Assembly (NCBI GenBank): GCA_032988165.1
Contig: JANTQF010000044.1
Span: forward strand, 62,001 to 126,000
From: Emmonsiellopsis sp. PD_33
Taxonomy: Eukaryota; Ascomycota; Eurotiomycetes; Onygenales; Ajellomycetaceae
Length of the DNA stretch: 64,000 nt
Reading direction: 5' to 3'
The notes under the pieces are model-generated. The model was not told the origin of the DNA and ran no database searches. It saw only the letters and a program-made list of their open reading frames with translations. Positions 9,668 to 20,118 of the stretch are shown in pieces (position 1 is the stretch's first letter; every line of letters starts with the position of its first letter). The translations under genes were made by a program, and so were the position numbers.

Positions 9668-11253
9668 TCACTCCCCACCCCCACCCCCCCCTCTTGCAGG
9701 AACATCCGTAACCCCCCTCCCCCTCCCCATCCCCAGATTCCGCGACAACCCCACCGCCGCCCACCACTCATTCGGAATATCCTGCCTGCGCGCCAGCCGG
9801 TCAATAATCACCTGCATCTGCTGTAATTCCTGCATCGTCGAGCTGTCCTGGCCATGCCCACTACCAAATGAAAATGAAGCGCCTGTTGTCGTGGAGGGGG
9901 TTGAGGTTTCTGTTTCGGGGTCTGGGTCGGTGGTTTGGTTGGGATTATTATTGTTGGTGGTTCGATTACTATTACTAGTGGTGCCTGAGGTGGCGGCTAG
10001 AGGGTCTGCGCGCGGTGGGATGGGCGTGCGCCTACCGCTGATGCCTGTGGTGGGCCGTCGGCCAAAGGGGCGGCGCGCGCGGGCGATTTCGTGTTCCAGA
10101 TCCGATTCCGGCTCTGTGTCTGAGCCCTCGGAGGAGGAGAAGAAGTCGCATGCGTTCACCATGTGGTCGGGGAAGGGGTCGAGGGGGACGAGGAGACCGG
10201 CCGTGGTGCCGAGGGAGGAGGGCAGGGTGGTTTGGGAGGCGTTTGTCGAGTTGCGGGAGAAGGGTGCGGAGGCGGAGGCGGAGGTGAAGGAGTCGAAGCT
10301 GGGGAGGTGCTCGTCTGGTTGGATTGTTGTGAGGAGGGTGTCCCACATGGCGTGGTCGCCTTCGTCGTCGGAATTGGAGCCGTCGTTGTCGTCCCGCCCT
10401 GGGCTGAGGCTGCGTTCTCGGTCGCCTAGGCCGTCGATTTGGCGGGGTCGATGGGGTTCTATATCGTTTGCGTCTGTGACGGAGCGGTGGCCGACTCTGC
10501 GCAGTAATGGCATGTTGGAGTCGTTGCTTTCCGAACGGGGCAAGGGGTTCGCGGGGGCCGACTGCTCGTTCCGTGGGGGGTATGCGGGCGCAAAGCGTGG
10601 GCTGAATGATACTAGATCTCCGAGGCGGGAAAGGGTTGAGTTGCCGCCCGGCTCTGATTGGCGCGATCGCTCGTTGGACGAGGACCACAGCGGACTTGGC
10701 ATTTCGAACCTCAAGGACGACTCTCGAGGGATCCTCAGGCGGCGGCCGGGCGAAGTATAGCGGAGCGCATCTCGCAACACCTGCTGGCCAAGTAATTCGC
10801 GCTCCGTGCTGGGGATGGAAGAAGATGCACCGGTGGAAGCTGGCCAGTCTAGTCGCGACTCGTCGTCGCGGGACGGGGCGCTGCGAGAAGCTCCTGGGTC
10901 GCTGGTATCGCGGAGGATCTCACGGCTGAAATTCTCAGCCCATTGCGGCAAGGTAGAACGGTAGGAGCCAAAGCTCCCATATCGCCCTGAGGCACCACCT
11001 GGACCATTCCTTGGGGCATGGCGGGTTCTGTGGCGGCGGATGGAGGAGCGGGCGGTTGCCGACGGGTCGGGTTTGTTGTTTGCATCGGAGCGGGAAGGGG
11101 GCTCGTAATGGAGACTGGACAGTATGATATGTTAGGATCGAGTATCTATATTTTGATGTTCTGCGCGGCAATCAAGAGTCGCGCCAGGCAGCGGGTGATC
11201 TGGGCGCAGTCACGGGTAACTAGCCTTGGAATGTGAACTTACGGGATACCCAT
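9668..11253 (-). CDS. Conserved-looking disordered fungal protein with C-terminal IPNEWW motif
   Basis: Exons 11253-11243 (11 nt) and 11114-9668 give 485 residues. The tiny first exon encodes MGIP-, and exon 2 continues LHYEPPSRSD. The protein is mostly low-complexity: Ser/Arg/Pro-rich N-terminus, an acidic patch around residues 240-265 (GRDDNDGSNSDDEGDHAMWD), an Asn/Thr-rich linker, and a Gly-rich end. The only compact segment is near the C-terminus: MQELQQMQVIIDRLARRQ followed by DIPNEWWAAVGLSRNLG, which looks like a short helical interaction motif. No catalytic family was recognised. It may be a nuclear or scaffold protein, but this is inference. GC-rich coding creates large antisense frames (9891-10760) that I judge spurious. 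Confidence 0.78.
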
Positions 11254-11800
11254 GTTGCAGCACAACACAGCACAGCACAGCACAGCACGCGAGACGAGGC
11301 GGAAGACAGGAGGAAAGAAAGCTGGAGGCTGCGCGATGCAGACAGCGGCAGACAGGAGGTTAAATACGGGCGGGGACGCAGCGAGAGAAGCGCCGGGCGA
11401 GATGCGGACTGGACTGGACTGAGGCTGGACTGAGGCTGGGATGGACGCTGGAGACGGGCAGAATCTGAGCGGGCGGGCGGACACGGGGCGGGCAATACCG
11501 TACGTTACCGTCACACGTGGTGAAACAGCAAAAATACGCGTACGGCGGCGTATCAGCCGCGTTGTTTGAGCCCGGAACAGGGAAAATCCGACGCCGGCGG
11601 TGACTGGCTGGGGCGGGGCTTGGCAGAGTCACGTGGGCTGCGGCTTCACGATGCGCGACTGCCGAGCCGCGATTGGACGAGACGAGAGGAAGAAGAGACA
11701 GACGAAACAAGACGGAGAGTCACTGAGTCAGAGCAAGGTTGTGGTGTTTGACAACACAATCCATCTCCATGATCTGACACCCATCATCCTCTGGCCGAGA
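11254..11800. promoter_or_regulatory. Divergent promoter region, disordered protein / dihydrofolate synthase
   Basis: 547 bp separate the two divergent start codons. A CACAGCACAG-type tandem lies at 11262-11287, next to the minus-strand start. CTGGACTGAGG repeats occur at about 11407-11440. CACGTG cores occur at 11514-11519 and 11630-11635, the latter as GTCACGTG 170 bp upstream of the synthase start. The synthase frame is open back to 11600, so an upstream start is formally possible. Confidence 0.5.
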
Positions 11801-13066
11801 ATGATCGAACTCGGCCTGTCCCGCATCGCCCGCCTGCTCCAGCACTCCAGCCTGCCCTGGCCCGCCATCCACGTCGCCGGCACTAATGGCAAGGGCTCCA
11901 TCACCGGCTACCTGTCCGCCCTGTTGACTGCCGCCGGCGTCCGCTGCGGCTCCTTCACCTCGCCGCACCTCGTCGACCGCTGGGACTGCATCACCATCAA
12001 CGAACGCGTCGTCCAGGAGTCTGTCTTCCGCCGCATCGAGGCCGAGGTCAAGCGCCGCAACCACTCCCTGGGCATTGGCGCCACCGAGTTTGAGCTGCTG
12101 ACCGCCACCGCCTTCGAGATCTTCAGCCATGAGAAGGTCGACGTCGGCGTCGTCGAGGTGGGCATGGGCGGCCGCTTGGATTCCACCAATATCCTGACCA
12201 ATGTCCTGGTTTCCATTATCGCCAAAATCGGCTATGACCACCAGGCTATGCTGGGAGACACCATCCAGAAGATCGCCCGGGAAAAGGCCGGCATCATGAA
12301 GCCCGCCGTGCCTTGTGTGGTTGACGAGACAAACGACCCGGAGGTCCAGGAGGTTCTCGAGACTGCCGCGAAGGAATCACATACATCAGTCAGCTTTGTT
12401 GGAGCAGAGGTCATCAAAAACGCATTCCCTGAGCTCTCTCGGGTGTTTGATGAACTCAACGTCCCACCTCACCAGCAGGCAAACCTCTCGTGCGCAATTG
12501 CCGCTCTGCAAAAGGCTTTGCCGCAGATTAGGCCAGAACTGAGTCTTCCTGCCCTGTTTCCACATATCCCCAGGATCCCTCGCCCGGGCCGCCTCCACGA
12601 ACTCCAGCTCCAGCCCTTAATCCCCCGCAAAGAGCCTGTCCTGCTTGACGGAGCGCACAATCCCCAGTCCGCTGGCGTTCTCGGTTCGTATGTGGACCGC
12701 AACCTCCGAAAACCAGACACCAGTGTTACATGGGTTATTGCAGCCTCTCAGGGCAAAAATGTCAAGGAATTATTTGGCTGTATGATAAAGCCCGGCGATA
12801 ATGTCGCCGTGCTTGAGTTTGGGCCCGTCGATGGCATGCCGTGGGTAAGAAGTGTGGAAACATCTGCCCTGCTTTCGACAGTGCGGTCGCTGCCTGGCAT
12901 TGGACAGAGTGAAGGCTTTGGTAATGACATACTATCTGGTTTGAAATGGGCGAATAAAATATCAACGGACGGCCCGTTGGTAATCGCCGGAAGTCTGTAC
13001 CTTGTGTCTGATATTCTGCGCCTGCTGCGCGAATCAAGCCGGACGAGTCGGACTCCTAGCGCGTGA
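11801..13066 (+). CDS. FOL3: Dihydrofolate synthase / folylpolyglutamate synthase family
   Basis: Mur-ligase-like ATP enzyme that joins glutamate to dihydropteroate (folate biosynthesis). Intronless, 421 residues from the chosen ATG. The nucleotide-binding loop HVAGTNGKGSITGYLS lies at residues about 27-42. TSPHLVDRWDCI, GVVEVGMGGRLDSTN, KIGYDHQAMLG and EKAGIMKP follow, and the C-terminal domain holds VLLDGAHNPQSAGVL. Length and the start MIELGLSRIARLL match Fol3-type single-domain enzymes rather than longer folylpolyglutamate synthases. The frame is open upstream to 11600 but that extension has no family resemblance, so 11801 is preferred. The enzyme is absent from animals. Cytosolic or mitochondrial location is not resolved. 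Confidence 0.93.
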   Translation: MIELGLSRIARLLQHSSLPWPAIHVAGTNGKGSITGYLSALLTAAGVRCGSFTSPHLVDRWDCITINERVVQESVFRRIEAEVKRRNHSLGIGATEFELLTATAFEIFSHEKVDVGVVEVGMGGRLDSTNILTNVLVSIIAKIGYDHQAMLGDTIQKIAREKAGIMKPAVPCVVDETNDPEVQEVLETAAKESHTSVSFVGAEVIKNAFPELSRVFDELNVPPHQQANLSCAIAALQKALPQIRPELSLPALFPHIPRIPRPGRLHELQLQPLIPRKEPVLLDGAHNPQSAGVLGSYVDRNLRKPDTSVTWVIAASQGKNVKELFGCMIKPGDNVAVLEFGPVDGMPWVRSVETSALLSTVRSLPGIGQSEGFGNDILSGLKWANKISTDGPLVIAGSLYLVSDILRLLRESSRTSRTPSA

Positions 13067-13855
13067 ACTGTATTTGTACAGCGGCAATTGGATAGATGGC
13101 TATTGGCCGTACTGTGGGAAAAGTCTTTGTCTGAATATTGCCATGATTGATGATCGGATTTACGAATAGACTTAGCTGCGTGTCGTGTATATTATTATTA
13201 TCCCATTTGACTTTTAACTTTTCCCGAAAATAAAGTCTCCCACCGAATCACGCAAATATGGCGGTCCAAGGGGCTATGTATTGTGGTAGTTATCTGCTAG
13301 TAAAAATAATATATAATCACATAGGGCTGAAGCACTGTCCATTCGCCTGCGTCATCCCTGCCCAGGCTGGTCTAGTCCTTGCCGGCCGACTCGACGACAC
13401 CTCAACTCCGCCGCCAATTTCCTCCCGCCCACCCCAAGCATCTACCTGTTCAGCTCCGCATTGCCTTGGTAACTCGGTCCCTTCAAATGGCTGTCGCTGT
13501 CCTGTGCTAACGTGAACCCTGTTTGCAGCCTCCCCCAGCTTGTTTTTGTTGTGCCCAGTTGCGGGTTCATGCTGTCGTCTCCCACACACAACAACAGCGA
13601 GTCCTGTCCATCCGCCCTCGTAACCCTGCCAAAAAAAAAATATACACACCGCATCCAAGAACCGCCTGTCCATAGCTGACTACATCCTATCTGTCTATCT
13701 GTCTGGCTGGCCGGTCGGTTGGTTGGCTGACATGAAGACCGCTCCCTCTCTCCCTCCACCACCACCTCGAAATTCCTACCCCGCTGTCCGTCTCCTGTCC
13801 GTCTCCGTCTCCATATCTCTCTCCGACCCCGGCTGCCTCTCCCGCACACTCCACG
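13067..13855. promoter_or_regulatory. Intergenic and CT-rich leader of the SepH-like kinase gene
   Basis: The first 150 bp are the AT-rich 3' flank of the synthase gene. From about 13680 to 13855 the plus strand is strongly pyrimidine-rich (CTATCTGTCTATC and CCTCTCTCCCTCC-type runs), as expected for the leader of the plus-strand kinase gene. Small antisense frames here are unsupported. Confidence 0.5.
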
Positions 13856-16800
13856 ATGGTGTCACGAGCAGATGATTCAGGAGACATCCGCCCGCCATCC
13901 CGCCCTTCGTCTCGGCCACAAGATACCCCGTCGCGAACACGAGTGGCGAGATCAGGAACTAGTCCCGTGAAGAAGGAGAAGGCGTCCAAATCGACCGCGA
14001 AGGATGTTGCGGAGCTTACGGATTTTGTATGTTTTGAACGAGTTCCGTTTTTTATATATATGTAGGTGGCTGATGATTGATATGCTGTTTGCAGCAATTG
14101 GGCGATTGCTTGGGGAAGGGCGCGTTTGGGTCGGTGTATAGGGCGTTGAACTGGGGGACTGGTGAGACGGTGGCGGTTAAGCAGATCCGGTTGGTGGATT
14201 TGCCGAAGAGTGAGTTGAGGGTTATAATGGTTAGTATTTTCCTGGGTTTATATTTTGGGTGATTTGCTGCTGACGATAATTTTCTATGCTGCAGCAAGAG
14301 ATCGATCTGCTCAAGAATCTAGACGTAAGTAACCCAACCATGGCTCACTCAACCCCATGGTCCAGGAACCAAACTCACCTACATTTTTACTCCGCAGCAT
14401 CCAAACATTGTCAAATACCATGGGTTCGTGAAGTCTGTCGAGACATTAAATATTATTCTCGAGTGCGTGGCTCCCACCCTCCATTTCCATGCGGAGTGTT
14501 CTTATAATATATCACAGATACTGCGAAAATGGCTCCCTACACTCCATTTCGAAAAATTTCGGCCGATTTCCTGAGAACCTCGTTGGCCTCTACATGTCCC
14601 AAGTCCTGCATGGACTTTTGTACCTGCACGAACAAGGTGTCATACACCGGGATATCAAGGGCGCGAATATCCTCACTACGAAACAGGGTTTGGTCAAGCT
14701 GGCTGATTTCGGCGTTGCTAGCCGTACCACTGGCCTTCATGAGTCTAGTGTTGTTGGCACGCCGTATTGGATGGCACCAGAGGTGATTGAGCTGTCTGGC
14801 GCAACCACCGCTTCCGATATATGGAGCCTTGGCTGTACTGTTATCGAACTGCTCGAGGGGAAGCCCCCGTATTATAAGTTCCAGCCTATGCAGGCATTAT
14901 TCCGCATTGTCAATGATGATCACCCTCCCTTGCCGCAGGGAGCGTCACCTGTCAGTGTCTTCCCCTTCGTGCGCGTGTTGATATAGAAGCTGATACTTGG
15001 CAGGCTGTTCGGGATTTCCTCATGCAATGCTTCCAAAAGGACCCAAATCTTCGAGTATCCGCGCGGAAACTTCTAAAACACCCGTGGATAGTCAATGCCC
15101 GAAGATCGGATTCCGTCGTCCCGACCAAATCAACGGAATACGAGGAGGCCGTCAAGAGTGTGCAGGAATGGAACGAGGCCCTCCGGTCCCCTGACTCGAG
15201 TACAGTGCGGAAACCCCTACGGCCGGGTTATGGTAGTCCAGGACCAGCGCAGAAGGAGTTCCCGCATCCATTGATGATACCGGGCAGAGAATCGCTTTCC
15301 GGGTCAACTAGCAAGGACGCTGCGCAGAAATTCAGGTCACCAGAACATGATGCGGACGACAACTGGGACAATGATTTCGATTCGGCGATATCTCCAAGCG
15401 CTCTCCGACTGCCACACTTGAGGCCACATGACAACTTTGGTGGGATGCTATCATCCGAGAAGCTTAAAGCATTTGCTTCTTTTGAGAGCGTCACTGAACT
15501 CGGGAATACAGGTAATCACGACTCCGAATACGAAATGACTGTGAATCATTCCTTTGATCAGACCGAGCTCTCGGACCCGCTCCAGACCATCCGCCCCTTT
15601 GTCCCCAAACCCCCAGAGGAGGAAAATAGCCCTCCCAAAAACCCTTCGAGGCGCTCGCGGCAGCGGAAATTTTCGATCCCGGCGACTAAAACGGGGCCCA
15701 TCGTCGCTCCTAGGCCCAACATGGTTGCGCGACAGGCTCAGCCGACGCGGCCTGCTGCGTATTATAAGGAGAGTTCGATCGAGGATTATTCGGATCTGAT
15801 TGCTGCAAATGATGCTGTTCTCGAGAGGAAGTTGCGTGTTATTCAGGTAAGAAGCTCTGCGGTGCGTGTGTATTTCTCTAGGGCAATATTTGACTGCGTC
15901 AGGGCGTTGGTAACGATGCGACGAAACCGGGCACGATTGATATGACCGACTCGACGATCCTAGAAGAGACCGCAGGTAACGAATTAGACAACTCCCCCCG
16001 ACGGCCACAACAGCCGCGAAGGAGACCGCCCACGAGCCGGTCCCGATCATCGATCGAGATCGAGAAATTCGCAGAAGACGAAAACGATGAGGATTTTTCG
16101 GATATCCTTGGGAATGACGATGATACACTCGGGAAACCGGAAAGCGACGACGGATCGGACCGGAGCACATTGATGCTGAATTCTAAGCTGTCGAGTAATT
16201 CATGGCTGGGCGATGTGGATGATGAGGATGATCCGTTTGCACAGCTTGAGGAAGGGCTGGATGAGATGGATCTTGAGGCGAATATTGCGAGGGATAAATA
16301 TGCTCGATTGAGGAATCAGGTTGAGGGGCTTGTTAGCTCATTGAAGACGTCACAGGAGGATGAGGTGTTGGCGGATATTTCGGAGCAATTGGTAGGCTCT
16401 CTTTCTTTTCTACCTTTTTGTCAACGGTAGAGCCATCTCCTGACTGTTTTAGATGATCCTATTCTCCGATCTACCCGAGACGAAGAGCGTGATCATAAGT
16501 GCCCATGGCATGCTGCCCATTCTAGAAATCCTCGATACTTGTCGCCGAAGGGATGTGATATCCAATCTTTTGCGGATCGTCAATGCGGTCAATATTCCCC
16601 CTCCACAGCGCGCGATGTATGCGCGCAATGTATAGGCTAATAAGTTTCTTCGCAGATTATATTCAACGACTACGAGATTCAGGAGAATCTCTGTTTCGTC
16701 GGCGGTATTCCGATCATCAACAAATTCGCGTCCAAGAAATATCCGCGTGAAATCCGGCTTGAAGCCGCTGCGTTCGTGCAGCAGATGTATCAAACCTCAA

Positions 16801-18673
16801 CGCTAACGTTGCAGATGTTTGTTAGCGCGGGAGGGTTGAATGTGCTGGTTGAATTTCTTGAGGATGACTATGAGGATGAGAGAGACCTTGTTCTGATCGG
16901 GGTGAATGGGATTTGGAGTGTTTTTGAGTTGCAGGTTTGTGCTGGCCTTTTTCCTAGCTTTGATTTACTTTCCTAACGTAAAACAGGGATCAACGCCTAA
17001 AAACGATTTCTGTCGGATCCTATCGCGGAATTCTGTTCTTGACCCGTTGTCGCTAGTGTTAAGCAGGGTTTTGGACGAGAAGCGGGAAGAAAGCGAGGAG
17101 AAGAGAGAGTTGGCTGAGCTGTGTGAAGGCCGCATTGCCAATATTTTTTTCATCTTTTCCCAAGCTGAAAGTCACGTCAAGGAAATGGTTGCTGAACGGA
17201 CGGTTTTGCATAGTGAGTTGCTTCTCATTTAGTGATGTTGTTTCCTGATATCTAACATATTGGCGAACAGGAGTGTTGAAGGAATTGAAGCGAATGACGC
17301 CAGTCCATCAAATCACGATGCTAAAGTTCATCAAGAACCTATCTATGTTGTCCACGACTCTTGAATGTCTCCAAAACTCGAATGCAATTGACGTCCTCAC
17401 CGAACTTCTCGGGGATACTATGAGGGGACCGCATTTCCGGGAGGTGTCAAACCAAATTCTCAATACGATTTACAACATGTGCCGACTGAGCAAACAGCGG
17501 CAAGAGGATGCTGCTTTAAATGGCATCATACCGCTCTTACAAAAGATCGTCAAGACTGAACGTCCACTAAAGGAGTTTGCTTTGCCTATTCTTTGCGATA
17601 TGGCGCATTCCGGGAAAGTTGGTCGTTCGCAGCTGTGGAGGAACAAGGGTCTTACGTTCTACGTCTCGTTGCTTTCTGACCCCTATTGGCAGGTCACTGC
17701 TCTTGATGCTATTTTTGCATGGTACGACTGACCTTTCAAGCTATTGCTGTGGCTCGCTAACAAATGCTGCAGGCTCCAAGAAGAAACCGCAAAAGTGGAA
17801 GAACACCTGCTAGACGACATGCACGGCTCCCCCGCCTTCGTTGACGCTATAATACGCTGCTTAACAATCTCCAAAGCCAACGCCTTTGAAAACCTGCTCG
17901 AACCCCTCCAAAAGCTCCTCCGTCTCAGCCCGCCCATTGCGTCCACCTTGGCTCGTCCAGACATGTTCGACCGCATCGGACAACAACTCCACCATACAAA
18001 GCCCGCCGTCCGCGTAAATCTGCTCCGCATCCTTTCGACCATCTGCGACTCAACAGACGACCGTGGCAGCCTACTAAGCCGCTACGGGCTTCTCGACGCC
18101 ATCCGCGAGCTGCAAAATGACTCCCGCGTCCTCGTCCGTGAACTGGCTACCCAGCTGATAAAATCCAGCGAAGAATCCGACTCCCTGTCGAGTGTGGCTA
18201 TTATGGCCGCAAAACGCCGTACGACCCTCCATCGCCGCCAAAGCACCTCGACTACCCATACCCCGCCTAGTCTCATATCTAGCCACTCTATGCCCGCCTC
18301 ACCCCAAGTCGGCCGCTCAAGCGCTGCGGCCAAGCTGTTATACGAGGGTGGCCAAACACCGCGCCGCCAGAACGGCGGGATTAACGGCGGGCCGCTGGCC
18401 ATGCGGCCTGGTAGTCGTGATGGGAGAAGTCCCGCCGTTAGCATCGCTAGCGGCCCTAGTAGTGCGGGTGCGGGTGCGGCTGGTGGCGTGAAACCGCGAT
18501 TGCCAAGGGCCATGACGCAGTTGAGACATTCGCAGCAGACTACGCCGCCCCCATCGCAGTTTGGAGAGGAGATTAGGACGCCGACGTCGTCGACGAGGCC
18601 GCCGTCGTCATCGGCTTCGTCTGTGCATTCGAGACGGAGGAGGCAGACGAATACGGGGGCGGGGTGGACGTGA
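13856..18673 (+). CDS. sepH: SepH/Cdc7-type septation initiation network protein kinase
   Basis: Ste-type Ser/Thr kinase at the top of the septation initiation cascade, acting at spindle pole bodies and needed for septum formation. Twelve exons: 13856-14026, 14095-14229, 14296-14325, 14398-14462, 14518-14950, 15004-15846, 15903-16391, 16453-16587, 16656-16934, 16987-17212, 17271-17721, 17773-18673. They total 1385 residues with all phases consistent. The kinase domain (about 58-310) shows GKGAFGSVYR, VAVKQI, HRDIKGANIL, DFGVAS and GTPYWMAPEV. An acidic, Ser-rich linker follows, then a conserved armadillo-like helical half (about 690-1230, for example FVGGIPIINKFASKKYPREI), and a disordered Ser/Arg tail. 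The exon 8 donor is GTCAAT, chosen because it alone restores VNAIIFNDYE. Length fits full-length SepH orthologues. Confidence 0.93.
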
Positions 18674-20118
18674 TGGGTTTCGGTATTCGAACGAGTATAT
18701 TGGTGGGTGGGTGGGTGGGTGAATGCATGGATGGATTGATGGGTAAATGGCGTTTATGTCTGTTTCTCGATTCTGTTTTTCTCCCTTTCCGCGCATGCGG
18801 ATGATGCTTTCTTTTTTGTTTTTTTCACTCCTTTCTTTCTTTCCTGTTTTTGACCCTTCATTCTACGCAGGGTCTACGATCCCACATCCACATCACGATG
18901 ACCCCCGCCCGACTTCGACACTGGGATTATTGGATTGATTGGTCTTTTCGATGACGAAGGGGGGTGTGTGTGTGTGTTTGGTTGGGTTGCGGAAAGCAGC
19001 ACTCTCTCACATTTTTATTATTTATTTACTTTGCATAGCGTAGGCGTTAAACCTTGCGCGCTTTGGGGGGGGGGTAAAAATATTTTCGAGCATACTAGTT
19101 AGTATTTGATTGGGATGGGATGGGATGAGATGGGATGAGATTATGAGAGATTTTCTTCTTTTTCTTCTTTGTTTCTTTTTTTTTACCTTTCTTATTACCT
19201 TTGAGTTTATTCTTTTTCATTTTCATTTTCATTTTTTTTTGACTGGCTGGCCGGTCCCTTTTCCTCTTTTTTTTGGTGGACTTAGTTGGGTTATAGGTTT
19301 TCTTTTATATACATCTTTATCTTTATCTAGGTACTTTATTTTCATTTCATTGGATTGGGGGATATCTCTTTTGTAAGGCTGAGAGAGTTTAGTGGGAGCT
19401 GGTCTTCTACATTACATTACATTCCAATTTACATCTGTTATTGTGTGTCTTTTTCATTTACTTTTCCCTTTCTTCTCTGCCTTTTCCAAAGTTTTCTGTG
19501 TAGCTGTGTTGAATAGAGGATAGAAGTATTATCATTCTGTTCTGTCTAACATCTTCAAATATGTACATACGATCTATATCCAAACCTCGGCATGTTCCTG
19601 ACTGCTGCCAAGACCCCAACCGCGGGAAGGTCCGATTAAGGTTGCGGCACGTGACAAATACCCGCGTCGGAAGAAAAAAGTTCCGGCGGATTTTCAAGAT
19701 CGGATCAGATCGAGGAAGAAATTAATTTCGCCAACCAGAAAAAAACAAGGGACGACTCCGCAGGACAGAACAGAACAGAGGAAAAGAAAGGGGCAGGGCA
19801 CACTTGTTGGGACTGTCTAGAAGAAAGGGGGGCTGATTACATTCATTCCGGTTGTTTGGTCGCTCTCTACCTACCTACCTACTTGTCTATCTGTCTGTCT
19901 GCCTCTGCCTCCTGTCTTTTTTTTTTAATCGGGTGACATACATCTGACACTTCTTCACCAACCAACTCCAGCAAAGCAAGCCGGCGCCCCTGGTTTTTTA
20001 TTTCCATATATTATCATTTACCTCACCATTCCCTCCTTTCTATCCCCTCCCTCTCCCCCCCGACAATTGCCTCCGCAAATACCTTTCCTCCGCAAAACAT
20101 TAACCAACAACGAGAATA
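18674..20118. other. Intergenic, low-complexity, plus promoter of the ABC1-family gene
   Basis: It opens with GGGT tandems (about 18705-18722), a GT run (about 18965-18980), a G run (19063-19072) and GGGATGGGAT/GAGAT tandems (19105-19141). T-rich sequence follows. Nearer the next gene are CACGTGAC (19648-19655) and a CTACC/CTGT pyrimidine tract (about 19868-19928). No gene was recognised. Confidence 0.5.

Noticed and set aside
9891..10760. 289-residue plus-strand frame opposite the disordered protein gene
   Set aside because: It mirrors a GC-rich minus-strand coding exon, is Gly/Arg/Val-rich and has no family resemblance or splice context.
11600..11800. Upstream extension of dihydrofolate synthase to the ATG at 11600
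   Set aside because: The extra 67 residues do not resemble the family or a clean targeting signal; the MIELGLSRI start matches homologues.
15451..16170. 239-residue minus-strand frame inside the SepH-like gene
   Set aside because: Antisense shadow over exons 6-7, arginine/serine-rich with no recognisable domain.
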